DNA of 64,000 bases from Tsukamurella tyrosinosolvens (GTDB lineage: Bacteria > Actinomycetota > Actinomycetes > Mycobacteriales > Mycobacteriaceae). Below the pieces are notes generated by a model. The model was not told the origin of the DNA. It was given only the letters and a program-made list of their open reading frames with translations, and did not search any database. Position numbers and translations under genes: made by a program. Shown here piece after piece: positions 41,995 through 51,185 of the stretch. Each line of letters opens with the position of its first letter. Position 1 is the first letter of the stretch. The DNA is taken from contig NZ_FNSA01000003.1 in NCBI RefSeq assembly GCF_900104775.1, positions 2,046,001 to 2,110,000 on the forward strand, in the 5' to 3' direction.

Positions 41995-44040
41995 GTGAGC
42001 ACCACCTTCGTCGTCCCGGCAGGAATCGCCGCCGGGGCCGCCATGCGCGAGCTGGAACTTCCCAACAAGGGCCCCGAGGCCGTCGTCGTCGTCAAGACCG
42101 CCGACGGCACCCTCAAGGACCTGAGCTGGATTCCGGAGACCGACACCGAGGTCGAGGCCGTCGCGGCGAACACGGAGGACGGACGCAGCGTGATCCGCCA
42201 CTCGGCGGCGCACGTCCTCGCGCAGGCCGTGCAGGACGGTTTCCCCGGCACCAAGCTGGGTATCGGCCCGCCCATCAAGGACGGCTTCTACTACGACTTC
42301 GACGTCGCCGAACCCTTCACCCCCGAGGACCTCAAGAGCCTCGAGAAGAAGATGAAGCAGATCATCAAGGCGGGGCAGAAGTTCAGCCGCCGCGTCTACG
42401 ACAGCAAGGACGAGGCGCGCGCCGAGCTGGCGGGCGAGCCGTACAAGCTCGAGCTCATCGACGACAAGGGCGCGGCCGAGGACAGCGAGGTCATGGAGGT
42501 CGGCGGCGCCGAGCTCACCGCCTACGATAACCTCAATCCCCGCACCGGCGAGCGGATCTGGGGCGACCTGTGCCGCGGCCCGCACGTGCCCACCACCAAG
42601 TACATTCCCGCGGTGAAGCTGACCCGCAGCTCCGCGGCGTACTGGCGCGGCGATCAGAACAACGCCGACCTGCAGCGCGTCTACGGCACCGCGTGGGAGT
42701 CGCCCGAGGCGATGGACGAGTACCTCGAGCTGCTCGCCGAGGCGGAGAAGCGCGACCACCGCAAGCTGGGCGCCGAGCTGGACCTGTTCAGCTTCCCGGA
42801 CGAACTGGGCTCCGGCCTGCCCGTCTTCCACCCAAAGGGCGGCATCATCCGCAAGGAGCTGGAGGAGTACTCGCGGCAGCGGCACATCGACGCCGGCTAC
42901 GACTTCGTCAACACCCCGCACCTCACCAAGAGCACGCTGTACGAGGTGTCGGGCCACCTGGACTGGTACAAGGACGGGATGTTCCCGGCCATGCACCTCG
43001 ACGCCGAGTACGACGACGAGGGCAACGTCACCAAGCCCGGCCAGGACTACTACGTCAAGCCGATGAACTGCCCGATGCACAACCTGATCTTCGACGCCCG
43101 TGGCCGCTCGTACCGCGAGCTGCCGCTGCGGCTCTTCGAGTTCGGCTCGGTGTACCGGTACGAGAAGTCCGGCGTGATCCACGGCCTGACCCGCGTGCGC
43201 GGCATGACGCAGGACGACGCCCACATCTACTGCACCAAGGAGCAGATGCACGAGGAGCTGACCACGACCCTCGAGTTCGTGCTCTCGCTGCTCAAGGACT
43301 ACGGCCTCGACGACTTCTACCTCGAGCTCTCCACCAAGGATCCGGAGAAGTACGTCGGCTCCGACGACGTCTGGGAGGAGGCGACCAAGACCCTCCAGCA
43401 GGTCGCGGAGGCCTCGGGCCTCGACCTCGTGCCCGATCCGGGCGGTGCCGCCTTCTACGGCCCGAAGATCTCCGTGCAGGCCAAGGACGCGCTCGGCCGC
43501 ACCTGGCAGATGTCCACCATCCAGCTGGACTTCAACCTGCCCGAGCGGTTCGAGCTCGAGTACACCGCGCCCGACGGCACCAAGCAGCGCCCGGTCATGA
43601 TCCACCGCGCCCTGTTCGGCTCCATCGAGCGCTTCTTCGGCGTGCTCACCGAGCACTACGCCGGTGCCTTCCCCGCGTGGCTCGCCCCGCAGCAGGTCGT
43701 CGGCATCCCCGTCGCGGACCAGTTCGGCGATCACCTGGAGACGGTGATCCGCGCGCTCCGCAAGCACGGGATCCGCGCCGAGGTCGACCACAGCGACGAC
43801 CGCATGCAGAAGAAGATCCGCAACCACACGACGCAGAAGGTGCCGTTCATGCTGCTGGCCGGCGAGCGCGACCAGGAGGCGGGCGCGGTCAGCTTCCGAT
43901 TCCGCGACGGCACGCAGGTCAACGAGGTCCCCGTCGAGGACGCCGTGCAGCGGATCGTCGACTGGGTGCACGCGCGCCGCAACGAGTCCCCGACGGCCGA
44001 ACTGCTCGGCCCGGCGGAGAGCACCGTCGGAACGGCCTGA
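41995..44040 (+). CDS. thrS: Threonyl-tRNA synthetase
   Basis: 681 residues from GTG 41995 behind AGGAG. The short TGS-type N-terminus is followed by the editing domain with [11 protein letters not shown] (HxxxH) and the class II core: motif 2 [21 protein letters not shown], here cited only by its ends FGSVYRYE and LTRVRG; MNCPMH with the zinc cysteine; motif 3 [13 protein letters not shown]. The anticodon domain ends the protein. Essential; leads the cluster as in mycobacteria (Rv2614c). TAGGAT at 41931 may be its -10. No T-box is visible. Confidence 0.97.
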   Translation: MSTTFVVPAGIAAGAAMRELELPNKGPEAVVVVKTADGTLKDLSWIPETDTEVEAVAANTEDGRSVIRHSAAHVLAQAVQDGFPGTKLGIGPPIKDGFYYDFDVAEPFTPEDLKSLEKKMKQIIKAGQKFSRRVYDSKDEARAELAGEPYKLELIDDKGAAEDSEVMEVGGAELTAYDNLNPRTGERIWGDLCRGPHVPTTKYIPAVKLTRSSAAYWRGDQNNADLQRVYGTAWESPEAMDEYLELLAEAEKRDHRKLGAELDLFSFPDELGSGLPVFHPKGGIIRKELEEYSRQRHIDAGYDFVNTPHLTKSTLYEVSGHLDWYKDGMFPAMHLDAEYDDEGNVTKPGQDYYVKPMNCPMHNLIFDARGRSYRELPLRLFEFGSVYRYEKSGVIHGLTRVRGMTQDDAHIYCTKEQMHEELTTTLEFVLSLLKDYGLDDFYLELSTKDPEKYVGSDDVWEEATKTLQQVAEASGLDLVPDPGGAAFYGPKISVQAKDALGRTWQMSTIQLDFNLPERFELEYTAPDGTKQRPVMIHRALFGSIERFFGVLTEHYAGAFPAWLAPQQVVGIPVADQFGDHLETVIRALRKHGIRAEVDHSDDRMQKKIRNHTTQKVPFMLLAGERDQEAGAVSFRFRDGTQVNEVPVEDAVQRIVDWVHARRNESPTAELLGPAESTVGTA

Positions 44041-44074
44041 CCGGAACCGACGGACGAGACGGGGAGAGGAATCG

Positions 44075-44635
44075 ATGACGGACGCCACGGACGGCGACGC
44101 GCGGGGTGCGCACACCGACTTCGGGGTCGGCGACGGTGACGAGAGCATCGAGCGGCTCTGGACGCCGTACCGGATGCGGTACCTCGTCGATTCCCCTCCC
44201 GTCCCCGAGGGCAGCACCGCGTTCCTGGAGATCCCCAAGCTGGCGGACGAGGACGGCCTGATCGTGGCCCGCGGCGAGCACTGCTACGTGGTGCTCAACC
44301 TCTTCCCGTACAACCCGGGGCATTGCATGGTCGTGCCGTACCGGCAGGTGGCCGAACTGGAGGACCTCACCGACGACGAGGCCTTCGAGCTGATCAAGCT
44401 CACCCAGAAGACGATCCGCGTGATCAAGCGGATCTCGCGGCCCGCGGCGTTCAACGTGGGCTTCAACCTGGGGCGCTCGGGCGGCGGTTCGATCGCCGAG
44501 CACCTGCATCAGCACATCGTGCCCCGGTGGCCCGGCGATGCGAACTACATCACGGTGCTCTCGGGCACTAAGGTGATGCCGCAGCTCCTCGGACAGACCC
44601 GGGCGCTGATGGCCAAGGCCTGGGAGGAGGTCTAG
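44075..44635 (+). CDS. HIT-family Ap4A phosphorylase/hydrolase
   Basis: 186 residues. The histidine triad is EHLHQHIVPRW, preceded by FNVGFNLGRSGGGS. The mycobacterial homologue Rv2613c is a diadenosine tetraphosphate phosphorylase, and the neighbourhood is the same. It lies 34 bases after thrS and its stop is two bases before pgsA, so it belongs to the same transcript. It degrades Ap4A, a by-product of aminoacyl-tRNA synthetases. Confidence 0.93.
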   Translation: MTDATDGDARGAHTDFGVGDGDESIERLWTPYRMRYLVDSPPVPEGSTAFLEIPKLADEDGLIVARGEHCYVVLNLFPYNPGHCMVVPYRQVAELEDLTDDEAFELIKLTQKTIRVIKRISRPAAFNVGFNLGRSGGGSIAEHLHQHIVPRWPGDANYITVLSGTKVMPQLLGQTRALMAKAWEEV

Positions 44636-44637
44636 GA

Positions 44638-45297
44638 GTGTCGTCGATCTTCAGCCGTGAGGCGGTCTCCAAGGTCACCCATCCGATCGCGAAGGTGCTG
44701 ATCAGGACCGGGTTGACCCCGGACGCGGTGACGCTCTTCGGCACGGCCTGCTCGGTGACGGCGGCGCTGTGGCTCTTCCCGACGGACCACCTGTTCGTCG
44801 GCACGTTGATCATCTGGTTCTTCGTCATGTTCGACATGCTCGACGGCGCCATGGCCCGCGTCCGGGGCGGCGGCACCAGGTTCGGGGCGTGGCTCGACGC
44901 GACGTGCGACCGGGTCGCGGACGGTGCGATCTTCGCCGGCCTCGCCTGGTGGGCCGTGTTCACCGAGGACAACCGCTACAACCTGCTGATCGCCACCCTG
45001 ATCTGCCTGGTCACCTCGCAGGTGATCAGCTACGCGAAGGCCCGCGCGGAGGCCTCGGGCCTCAAGGGCGACGGTGGCTGGATCGAGCGCCCGGAGCGCC
45101 TCATCATCGTGCTGGTGGGTGCGGGCTTCACCGGCCTGGGCCTCTGGTGGGCGATCCACGTCGCGATGTGGTTCCTGGCGGTCACCAGCATCGTCACCGT
45201 GCTCCAGCGGGCCCTCAGCGTGCGGCGCTCGCCCGGGGCCACCGACCTGCTGCCGCTGCCGCAGGCGGCCGCGCAGCGCGAGGAGGACCAGGCGTGA
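44638..45297 (+). CDS. pgsA: Phosphatidylinositol-phosphate synthase (CDP-alcohol phosphatidyltransferase)
   Basis: 219 residues, GTG start. The CDP-alcohol motif D-G-x2-A-R-x8-G-x3-D-x3-D is visible as DGAMARVRGGGTRFGAWLDATCD (split: DGAMARV, then GAWLDATCD). It has six hydrophobic helices. In mycobacteria PgsA1 (Rv2612c) joins CDP-diacylglycerol to inositol-phosphate, the first step towards phosphatidylinositol, PIM, LM and LAM. Overlaps the acyltransferase gene by four bases. Confidence 0.94.
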   Translation: MSSIFSREAVSKVTHPIAKVLIRTGLTPDAVTLFGTACSVTAALWLFPTDHLFVGTLIIWFFVMFDMLDGAMARVRGGGTRFGAWLDATCDRVADGAIFAGLAWWAVFTEDNRYNLLIATLICLVTSQVISYAKARAEASGLKGDGGWIERPERLIIVLVGAGFTGLGLWWAIHVAMWFLAVTSIVTVLQRALSVRRSPGATDLLPLPQAAAQREEDQA

Positions 45298-46235
45298 TCG
45301 ACCCGCGTGAAGAGGTCGCCGACCTCGCCTACCGGACCGGCTGGGCCGTCACCAAGCGGATGCCCGAATCCGCAGCGAAATTCCTCATCGACGACGTGGG
45401 CGGGCGGATCGGCGCGCGCGGCGACAACACCCAACTCCGGAAGAACCTCGCGCGGGTCCTCGGCACCACGCCGGATGCGGTGCCGCAGAGCCTGATCGAG
45501 GAGTCGTCACGGTCGTACGCGCGGTACTGGCGCGAGTCCTTCCGGCTGCCGTCGATGGACCTCGTCGAGCTCGGCGCCCGCCTCGACCAGTACGTCGACG
45601 TGCCGAGCCTGCACGAGGCGATGGACGCGGGGACCGGCGCGGTGCTCGCCCTGCCGCACAGCGGGAACTGGGACATGGCCGGAGTGTGGCTCGTGCAGAA
45701 GTACGGGCGCTTCGCCACCGTCGCCGAGCGGCTCAAGCCCGAATCGCTGTTCCGCCGGTTCGTCGAGTACCGCGAATCGCTCGGATTCGAGATCTTCCCG
45801 CTGTCCGGCGGCGAGCAGCCACCCATGCAGGCGCTGGGGCAGCGGCTGCGCGAAGGACGCCCCATCTGCCTGCTCGGCGAGCGCGACCTCGCGCGGCACG
45901 GGGTCCCCGTCACCTTCTTCGGCGAGCGCACCCGGATGCCCGCCGGTCCCGCGAAGCTCGCCATCGATACCGGCGCGCCGCTGCTGCCGGTGCACTGCTG
46001 GTTCGAGGGCGACGCCTGGGGGTTCAAGGCAGAGGATCCGATCGACGTCTCGGGCGGCATCGAGAGCGCCACGCAGAAGCTGGCGCACGCGTTCGAGCGC
46101 AACATCGCCCAGCACCCCGCCGACTGGCACATGCTCCAGCCCCTGTGGGAGGCCGACTGGTCGCAGGCGCGCCGCGATCGGATCCTCGGCGACCCGGCCG
46201 ACGGCACTCCGGGTGAGGGCTCAGGGGTGCGCTGA
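45294..46235 (+). CDS. patA: Phosphatidylinositol mannoside acyltransferase (PatA-like)
   Basis: 313 residues from GTG 45294 (GTGA overlap). LpxL-type acyltransferase with the catalytic HSGNWD (H-x4-D) near residue 120 and ERDLARHGVPVTFFG and RMPAGPAKLAIDTGAPLLPV further on. The mycobacterial counterpart Rv2611c adds palmitate to the mannose of PIM1/PIM2. It acts at the inner face of the plasma membrane between PgsA and PimA products. One base of its stop is shared with the pimA start. Confidence 0.93.
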   Translation: MIDPREEVADLAYRTGWAVTKRMPESAAKFLIDDVGGRIGARGDNTQLRKNLARVLGTTPDAVPQSLIEESSRSYARYWRESFRLPSMDLVELGARLDQYVDVPSLHEAMDAGTGAVLALPHSGNWDMAGVWLVQKYGRFATVAERLKPESLFRRFVEYRESLGFEIFPLSGGEQPPMQALGQRLREGRPICLLGERDLARHGVPVTFFGERTRMPAGPAKLAIDTGAPLLPVHCWFEGDAWGFKAEDPIDVSGGIESATQKLAHAFERNIAQHPADWHMLQPLWEADWSQARRDRILGDPADGTPGEGSGVR

Positions 46236-47359
46236 TGCGGATCGGGATGATCTGCCCGTACTCGTTCGACGTGGCGGGCGGGGTACAGGCGCACGTCGTG
46301 GACCTGGCCCGGGTGCTCATCGAGCGCGGCCACGAGGTCTCGGTGCTCACCCCGTCGTCGAAGGAGACGGTGCTGCCCGACTTCGCCGTCTCGTCCGGCA
46401 AGGCCGTCGCGATCCCGTACAACGGCTCCGTCTCCCGGCTCTCCTTCGGCCCCAAGGCGTTCGGCCGGTTGCGGAAGTGGATCCGGAAGGGGGAGTTCGA
46501 CGTCCTCCACGTCCACGAGCCGAACGCTCCGAGTCTCGGCATGCTCGCGCTGGCGATCGCCGACGGGCCCATCGTCGCGACCTTCCACACGTCCACCGAG
46601 AAATCGTTGGTGCTGTCGGTGTTCCAGAGCGTGCTGCGCCCGTCGCACGAGAAGATCCGCGGCAAGATCGCGGTCTCGGAGCTGGCCCGTCGCTGGCAGA
46701 TGGAGTCGCTCGGCTCCGACGCCATCGAGATCCCCAACGGCGTCGATGTGCGCGCCTTCGCCGACGGCGACCGCCTGCCGGGTTACCCACGTCCGGGGAA
46801 GACGGTGCTCTTCCTCGGCCGGTACGACGAGCCGCGCAAGGGCATGGCCGTGTTCCTCGAGGCGCTGCCCGCCATCGTCGCGGCCCAGCCCGACATCGAA
46901 GTCCTCGTCATCGGCCGCGGCGACGAGGAGAAGCTGCTGCGCGAGGCCGGCCCGTACGCGAAGCACCTACGGCTCATGGGCGCGGTCACCGACGAGGAGA
47001 AGGCCGCAGCGCTCCGCTCCGCCGACATCTACGTCGCGCCCAACCTCGGCGGCGAGAGCTTCGGCATCGTCCTCGTCGAGGCCATGGCCGCCGGGACCGC
47101 CGTCGTCGCGAGCGACCTCAACGCCTTCGAGCGCGTCCTCGACGGGGGAGAGGCCGGCCGCCTGTTCCCGGTCGGCGACGGTGCCTCCCTCGGCCGCGCG
47201 ATCGTCGAGCTGCTCGACGACGACTTCCGCCGCGCCGAGCTGGTCACGCACGCCTCCGAGGTGGTCTGGCGCTTCGATTGGTCCGTCGTGGCCGAGCAGG
47301 TGATCCGCGTCTACGAGACCGTCGCCGTGCCCGGCGTGGTCGTGTCGATCGACGACTGA
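46235..47359 (+). CDS. pimA: Phosphatidylinositol alpha-mannosyltransferase
   Basis: 374 residues, almost the length of M. tuberculosis PimA. GT-B fold, GT4 family: the N-terminal loop CPYSFDVAGGVQAHVVDLA, the membrane-binding basic helices, and the C-terminal GDP-mannose site with FLGRYDEPRKGM and the E-x7-E motif ESFGIVLVEAMA. It transfers the first mannose from GDP-mannose to phosphatidylinositol. Operon with pgsA and patA. Confidence 0.95.
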   Translation: MRIGMICPYSFDVAGGVQAHVVDLARVLIERGHEVSVLTPSSKETVLPDFAVSSGKAVAIPYNGSVSRLSFGPKAFGRLRKWIRKGEFDVLHVHEPNAPSLGMLALAIADGPIVATFHTSTEKSLVLSVFQSVLRPSHEKIRGKIAVSELARRWQMESLGSDAIEIPNGVDVRAFADGDRLPGYPRPGKTVLFLGRYDEPRKGMAVFLEALPAIVAAQPDIEVLVIGRGDEEKLLREAGPYAKHLRLMGAVTDEEKAAALRSADIYVAPNLGGESFGIVLVEAMAAGTAVVASDLNAFERVLDGGEAGRLFPVGDGASLGRAIVELLDDDFRRAELVTHASEVVWRFDWSVVAEQVIRVYETVAVPGVVVSIDD

Positions 47360-47370
47360 AGGGGGCCGCC

Positions 47371-48402
47371 GTGCTGAATCTCACCGCCACCACCGTGCTC
47401 GTCATCGGCCTCATCGTGATGGCCGTGCTGATCGTCGCGGCCCTGGCGTACCAGACCGCGCACCGTCTGGACCGCCTCCACGTGCGGGTCGACCTGTCGC
47501 TCGCCGCGCTCGACGCCGCCCTCGCCCGACGGTCCGCCGTCGCCCGGGCCGTCGCCGCGACGCTCCCCCCCGAACCGGGGCAGGCGCTGCGTGCCGCCGC
47601 GGACCGCGCCGAGAACGCCGCGCCCGAGGACCGGATGCCGATGGAGAACCGGCTCTCCGCCGCGATCGGCGCCATCGACATCGAGACCCTGCCGCGATCG
47701 CTCGTCGCCGAGATCGCCGACGCCGACACCCGCGTGACCATGGCCCGCCGTTTCCACAACGACGCCGTCCGCGACACCCGGGCCCTCCGCGGCCGCCGGT
47801 TCGTGCGCTGGCTGTACCTCGGCGGCACGGCACCCATGCCCCAGTACTTCGACATCGTCGACCGCGGCGGGATCCTCCCGGCGGCCCTGCTCGCCGCGAA
47901 CGACGAGCGCCGCGTCTCCGCGCGGGTCATCGTCGTGGACCCCGACGGTGCCGTGCTCGTCGTCCGCGGTCACGAGCCCGTCCCGGAGGGGACGCGTCCC
48001 GCCGGCCACTGGTGGTTCACCGTGGGCGGGGGAGTCGAGCGCGGCGAGGATCTGCGCGCCGCGGCCGCCCGCGAGCTGCGCGAGGAGACGGGCCGCGTGC
48101 TCGCGCCCTCGGCGTTCGTCGGCCCGCTCTTCCGCCGCGAGGCGGTCTTCTCCTTCGACGGTGACGTGATCGACTCCGTCGAGTACTTCTTCGCCGTCGA
48201 GTGCGAGCGGTTCGATCCGGCACCGTCGGGCTGGACGGAGCTCGAACGACGGACCCTCGACGAGATGCGCTGGTGCACCCCCGACGAGATCCGCGTGCTC
48301 GCGGACCCCGTCTACCCCGCGGCGCTCGCCGACCTCATCCCCGACGTGCAGAACGCGTTCGCGTCCGGGGAGGTACCGGGCGAGCCGGTCGCGATCGAAT
48401 AA
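47371..48402 (+). CDS. Membrane-anchored Nudix hydrolase
   Basis: 343 residues from GTG 47371, 11 bases after pimA. One N-terminal helix (VLVIGLIVMAVLIVAALAY) is followed by a LemA-like helical segment (about 30-150), then a Nudix domain. The Nudix box is G-x5-E-x7-REL-x-EE-x-G, seen as GGGVERGEDL and RELREETGR. It corresponds to Rv2609c in the same position. The substrate could be a nucleotide-sugar or dinucleotide of the PIM pathway; this is inferred from neighbours. Confidence 0.88.
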   Translation: MLNLTATTVLVIGLIVMAVLIVAALAYQTAHRLDRLHVRVDLSLAALDAALARRSAVARAVAATLPPEPGQALRAAADRAENAAPEDRMPMENRLSAAIGAIDIETLPRSLVAEIADADTRVTMARRFHNDAVRDTRALRGRRFVRWLYLGGTAPMPQYFDIVDRGGILPAALLAANDERRVSARVIVVDPDGAVLVVRGHEPVPEGTRPAGHWWFTVGGGVERGEDLRAAAARELREETGRVLAPSAFVGPLFRREAVFSFDGDVIDSVEYFFAVECERFDPAPSGWTELERRTLDEMRWCTPDEIRVLADPVYPAALADLIPDVQNAFASGEVPGEPVAIE

Positions 48403-48411
48403 GGAGGCGCG

Positions 48412-50040
48412 ATGCAACCGAAGGAGATCTCCGGATACCGGGTGGTGCGCCGCCTGGGCGCGGGCGGCATGGGTGAGGTCTTCCTCGTCGAGCACCCGCG
48501 GCTGCCGCGACAGGACGCGCTGAAGCTCCTCGGCCCACACCTCGGCGACGATCCGAGTTTCGCCGCGCGCTTCCTCCGGGAGGCCGACATCCTGGCCGGC
48601 CTGCGGCACCCCAACATCGTCACGATCCACGACCGCGGCGAGTTCGACGGCCGGCTCTGGCTCGCGATGGAGTACGTCGAGGGTGAGGACGCCGCACAGT
48701 ACCTGCGCACACGTGGCCCGCTGCCGCCCGCCATGGTGGCCGACGTGATCGAGCAAGTCGGCAGCGCGCTGGATTGGGCGTGGAGCGAGCGCCGGCTGAC
48801 GCACCGCGACGTCAAACCCGGCAACATCCTCCTCGCGCCCGTGCGGCCGGGGCGGCCCGTCGCCGTGAAGCTGGTGGACTTCGGTATCGCCAAGGCGACC
48901 GACGAGGCCAGTTCCCTCACCGAATCCGGCGTTGCCGTCGGGACGATGGCCTACCTCGCGCCCGAGGTGATCGAGGGCAACCCCCTGGACAACCGGGCCG
49001 ACGAGTATTCGCTCGCCTGCGCTGCGTTCGAACTGCTCACCGGCACGCCGCCGTACGGCCCCGCCGCGCCGAGCTCCATGCTGATGGCGCACCTGCAGGC
49101 GCCCGTTCCCGACCCCGCGACGCGTGTCGCGGGCATCCCGCCCGCTCTGGCGCCGGTGTTCGAGCGGGCGCTGGCCAAGCAGCCGCGCGACCGTTTCCCG
49201 GACAACGCGCAGTTCGCCGCGGCCTTCCGGGCGGCGCTGACGGCGCCGGCACCGTCGCCCCGCCTCGGCGGTCCGCGGGTACTGGGTGGGCCGGGTGCCG
49301 GTCCCGGTGTGGGGTCCGGGCCCACCGTGATCCGGCCGACGCCGCCGCCGATGTCGCCCGTGCCGCCGTCGGGATCGACGGGGCCGTCGACGCCGGCCCA
49401 GCCGTTGGCCGGATTGCCGAGTACTCCCGCACCCGGCCCCGCGCCGACCGCCGTCGGCGGCCCCGGTGGCGGGGGCTCGGCGCGCGGCCGCGTGTGGGCC
49501 CTGGCGGCACTGGTCGTCGTGCTGGTGATCGCGCTCCTGTCGGTCGGCTACCTCGCCCTCGTGCGGGGCGGGGGCTCGACCACCGCGGACCCGACGACGG
49601 GCGCGGGGACGACGGGCGCGGGCCCGACATCGGGCGCTTCGACGGTGCCGACGGGGGCCTCCGACTCCGCCTCGGCGCCGACGGTCCCCGGCACCGACGC
49701 GTACGGCTTCGTCGGCAGCCCCGCCCGGTGCGCCGGCGGCGAGACGCTGCAGCTGGCGCTGCTCACGTCGAAGGCGAACGGCGGCGGGTCGCGCGTAGTG
49801 ATCTGCGGTTCCACCGGCGATTTCACCTACCGCGGGGCGCAGATCTCCGGCGACAACAGCGGCATCACCCTCACCGCGACGCGCAGGGGCGACGGTGCCT
49901 TCCGTGCCGTCAACCGCGACGCCAAGGGCAAGGACAAGGACGACACCGTCTACACCGTGAGTTCCGGTGGCCTGGTGATCACCCGCGGCGACGGCCGCGC
50001 CGTCTCGTCGGAGCCCGCTCGCTCCATCTGGACCCGCTGA
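48412..50040 (+). CDS. Transmembrane Ser/Thr protein kinase (PknB-like)
   Basis: 542 residues. Kinase domain: glycine loop GAGGMG (16-21), invariant K38, catalytic HRDVKPGN (131-138), DFG (156-158) and MAYLAPE after the activation loop with its Thr/Ser cluster. A Pro/Gly linker (about 270-360) and one helix (ALAALVVVLVIALLSVGYLA) precede an extracytoplasmic domain with a possible disulfide (CAGG..VICG). There are no PASTA repeats. Probable partners are the FHA protein and PP2C phosphatase at 53-55 kb. The rest of this neighbourhood in mycobacteria has no kinase. Confidence 0.93.
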   Translation: MQPKEISGYRVVRRLGAGGMGEVFLVEHPRLPRQDALKLLGPHLGDDPSFAARFLREADILAGLRHPNIVTIHDRGEFDGRLWLAMEYVEGEDAAQYLRTRGPLPPAMVADVIEQVGSALDWAWSERRLTHRDVKPGNILLAPVRPGRPVAVKLVDFGIAKATDEASSLTESGVAVGTMAYLAPEVIEGNPLDNRADEYSLACAAFELLTGTPPYGPAAPSSMLMAHLQAPVPDPATRVAGIPPALAPVFERALAKQPRDRFPDNAQFAAAFRAALTAPAPSPRLGGPRVLGGPGAGPGVGSGPTVIRPTPPPMSPVPPSGSTGPSTPAQPLAGLPSTPAPGPAPTAVGGPGGGGSARGRVWALAALVVVLVIALLSVGYLALVRGGGSTTADPTTGAGTTGAGPTSGASTVPTGASDSASAPTVPGTDAYGFVGSPARCAGGETLQLALLTSKANGGGSRVVICGSTGDFTYRGAQISGDNSGITLTATRRGDGAFRAVNRDAKGKDKDDTVYTVSSGGLVITRGDGRAVSSEPARSIWTR

Positions 50041-50046
50041 CGGCGG

Positions 50047-50114
50047 TTCCCGCGGGAACTTCTCACCAATCATCGGGTTGCAACCGCCGCGGCGGTGAAC
50101 AACTCCCGCGGGAA
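50047..50114 (+). repeat. Left 68-bp palindrome-capped inverted repeat
   Basis: It begins 6 bases after the kinase stop. It is capped by TTCCCGCGGGAA (50047-50058) and CTCCCGCGGGAA (50103-50114), with TCACC/GGTGA arms (50063-50067, 50094-50098) and the central palindromes GGTTGCAACC (50076-50085) and GCCGCGGC (50086-50093). It matches the reverse complement of 51108-51175 at about 51 of 68 positions without gaps. Confidence 0.85.
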
Positions 50115-50202
50115 TCTCCGCGTCGCTGATCCGGCCCGCGCGGGTCGCCCGTCGTGGACGATGGGGACGTCGGCGTGGGGGCGCCGAGGTGGGGGTGCAT
50201 CC

Positions 50203-51159
50203 GTGTCCGATGGCGAGTCGATTCTCCGCAAACACAGGCTGGAGATGCTGGCGACGGGGTCGACCGACCGCCAGATCCGCCGGTGGGTCGACGACGGAAG
50301 GATGACCCGCGTCTGGCGCGGCAGTTATCACCAGGGGACGAAGCTCGAGCCCTGGGTGGAACTCGCGCTCTCCGCGAGGTCCGCGGCGGAACGATCCGCT
50401 GCCGGCCTGGTCCTGAGCCATGCTGCTGCGGCTGCGCTGCACGGTATGGAGGTGCTCACCTTCGATTGGCGCACCGTCGAATTCACCCGCGACGGCCGGC
50501 GGGGAGGAGGCAAGGACGGGCGACGTCGCGTGCACATTCGCCGGCTCGACGCCGCGGACATCGCCGCCGTGGACGGCATCGCCGTCACCACGGTCGCCCG
50601 GACCGCGCTCGATCTGGCGCTGGCCGGCACGTTCGAGCAGGCGGTGTGCGCCCTGGACGCGGCGCTACGGATGGGGATCACCCTCGACGAGCTGCACGCG
50701 GCGGTGGACCGGCTCGGCCGTCGCCGGGGCATCGCGACGCTGCGGGCGGCGTTGCCAGAGGCGGACGGACGCTCCGAGTCCGTCGGAGAATCGCGGAGTC
50801 GCGCCCTCATGCTCTCGTGGCCGGAGATCCCGCGCCCGGACCTGCAGCGGGAGTTCTTCAACCGCGCCGGCGCGCTCGAGGCTCGGGTGGACTTCTTATT
50901 CGGGGAGACCGTCGTCGGCGAGTTCGACGGGGCCGGCAAGCAGAAACAGGGCTACGACTCCGACGCCCGACTCAAGCGCGACACACTCCTCATGGACCGC
51001 GGCCTGTGGCCCACGCACTGGGCGTGGAAGGACTGCGCCGAGCCGGATCGCCTCCGAACCAAGCTCCGCGACGCCCTCCGTCCCCACGGCCTGCTGCTCG
51101 ACAGCTCCTCCCGCGGGAGGCTTTCACCCGTGCGCGGGTTGCAATCTGATGATGAGTGA
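50203..51159 (+). CDS. DUF559 / Vsr-like protein with AbiEi-type winged-helix head
   Basis: 318 residues from GTG 50203 (ATG 50161 is possible). The N-terminal part (ATGSTDRQIRRWVDDGRMTR, VWRGSYHQG) is the winged helix found in AbiEi-like antitoxins. A helical middle reads TTVARTALDLALAGTFEQAV. The C-terminus has a PD-(D/E)xK-like pattern, ARVDFLFGETVVGEFDGAGK, followed by KRDTLLMDRGLWPTHWAWKD. The last 17 codons lie inside the right-hand repeat, so gene and repeat have evolved together. It may be a site-specific nuclease or defence protein. Confidence 0.78.
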   Translation: MSDGESILRKHRLEMLATGSTDRQIRRWVDDGRMTRVWRGSYHQGTKLEPWVELALSARSAAERSAAGLVLSHAAAAALHGMEVLTFDWRTVEFTRDGRRGGGKDGRRRVHIRRLDAADIAAVDGIAVTTVARTALDLALAGTFEQAVCALDAALRMGITLDELHAAVDRLGRRRGIATLRAALPEADGRSESVGESRSRALMLSWPEIPRPDLQREFFNRAGALEARVDFLFGETVVGEFDGAGKQKQGYDSDARLKRDTLLMDRGLWPTHWAWKDCAEPDRLRTKLRDALRPHGLLLDSSSRGRLSPVRGLQSDDE

Positions 51160-51175
51160 AAACCCCCCGCGGGAA
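51108..51175 (-). repeat. Right 68-bp palindrome-capped inverted repeat
   Basis: Capped by CTCCCGCGGGAG (51108-51119) and CCCCCGCGGGAA (51164-51175). It includes TTTCACCCG, GGGTTGCAA and GAGTGAAAA in mirrored order to the left copy. It covers the last 17 codons of the enclosed gene and stops 10 bases before the end of the convergent gene. Confidence 0.85.
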
Positions 51176-51185
51176 GACGTGAGCG

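Larger units (their letters stand above)
50047..51175. mobile_element. Candidate palindrome-bounded cassette carrying a DUF559/Vsr-like gene
   Basis: A single gene is enclosed by two equal-length inverted 68-bp repeats and inserted cleanly between the kinase gene (6 bases away) and a convergent gene (10 bases away). No target-site duplication is obvious. No transposase motif is present; the enclosed nuclease-like protein is the only candidate mover. This is an inference from structure. Confidence 0.45.

Noticed and set aside
41455-44238. 927-codon minus-strand frame over thrS
   Set aside because: Mirror of the thrS codon pattern with no recognisable domains.
47311-50535. 1074-codon minus-strand frame over the Nudix and kinase genes
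   Set aside because: Shadow of strong coding sequences on the other strand.
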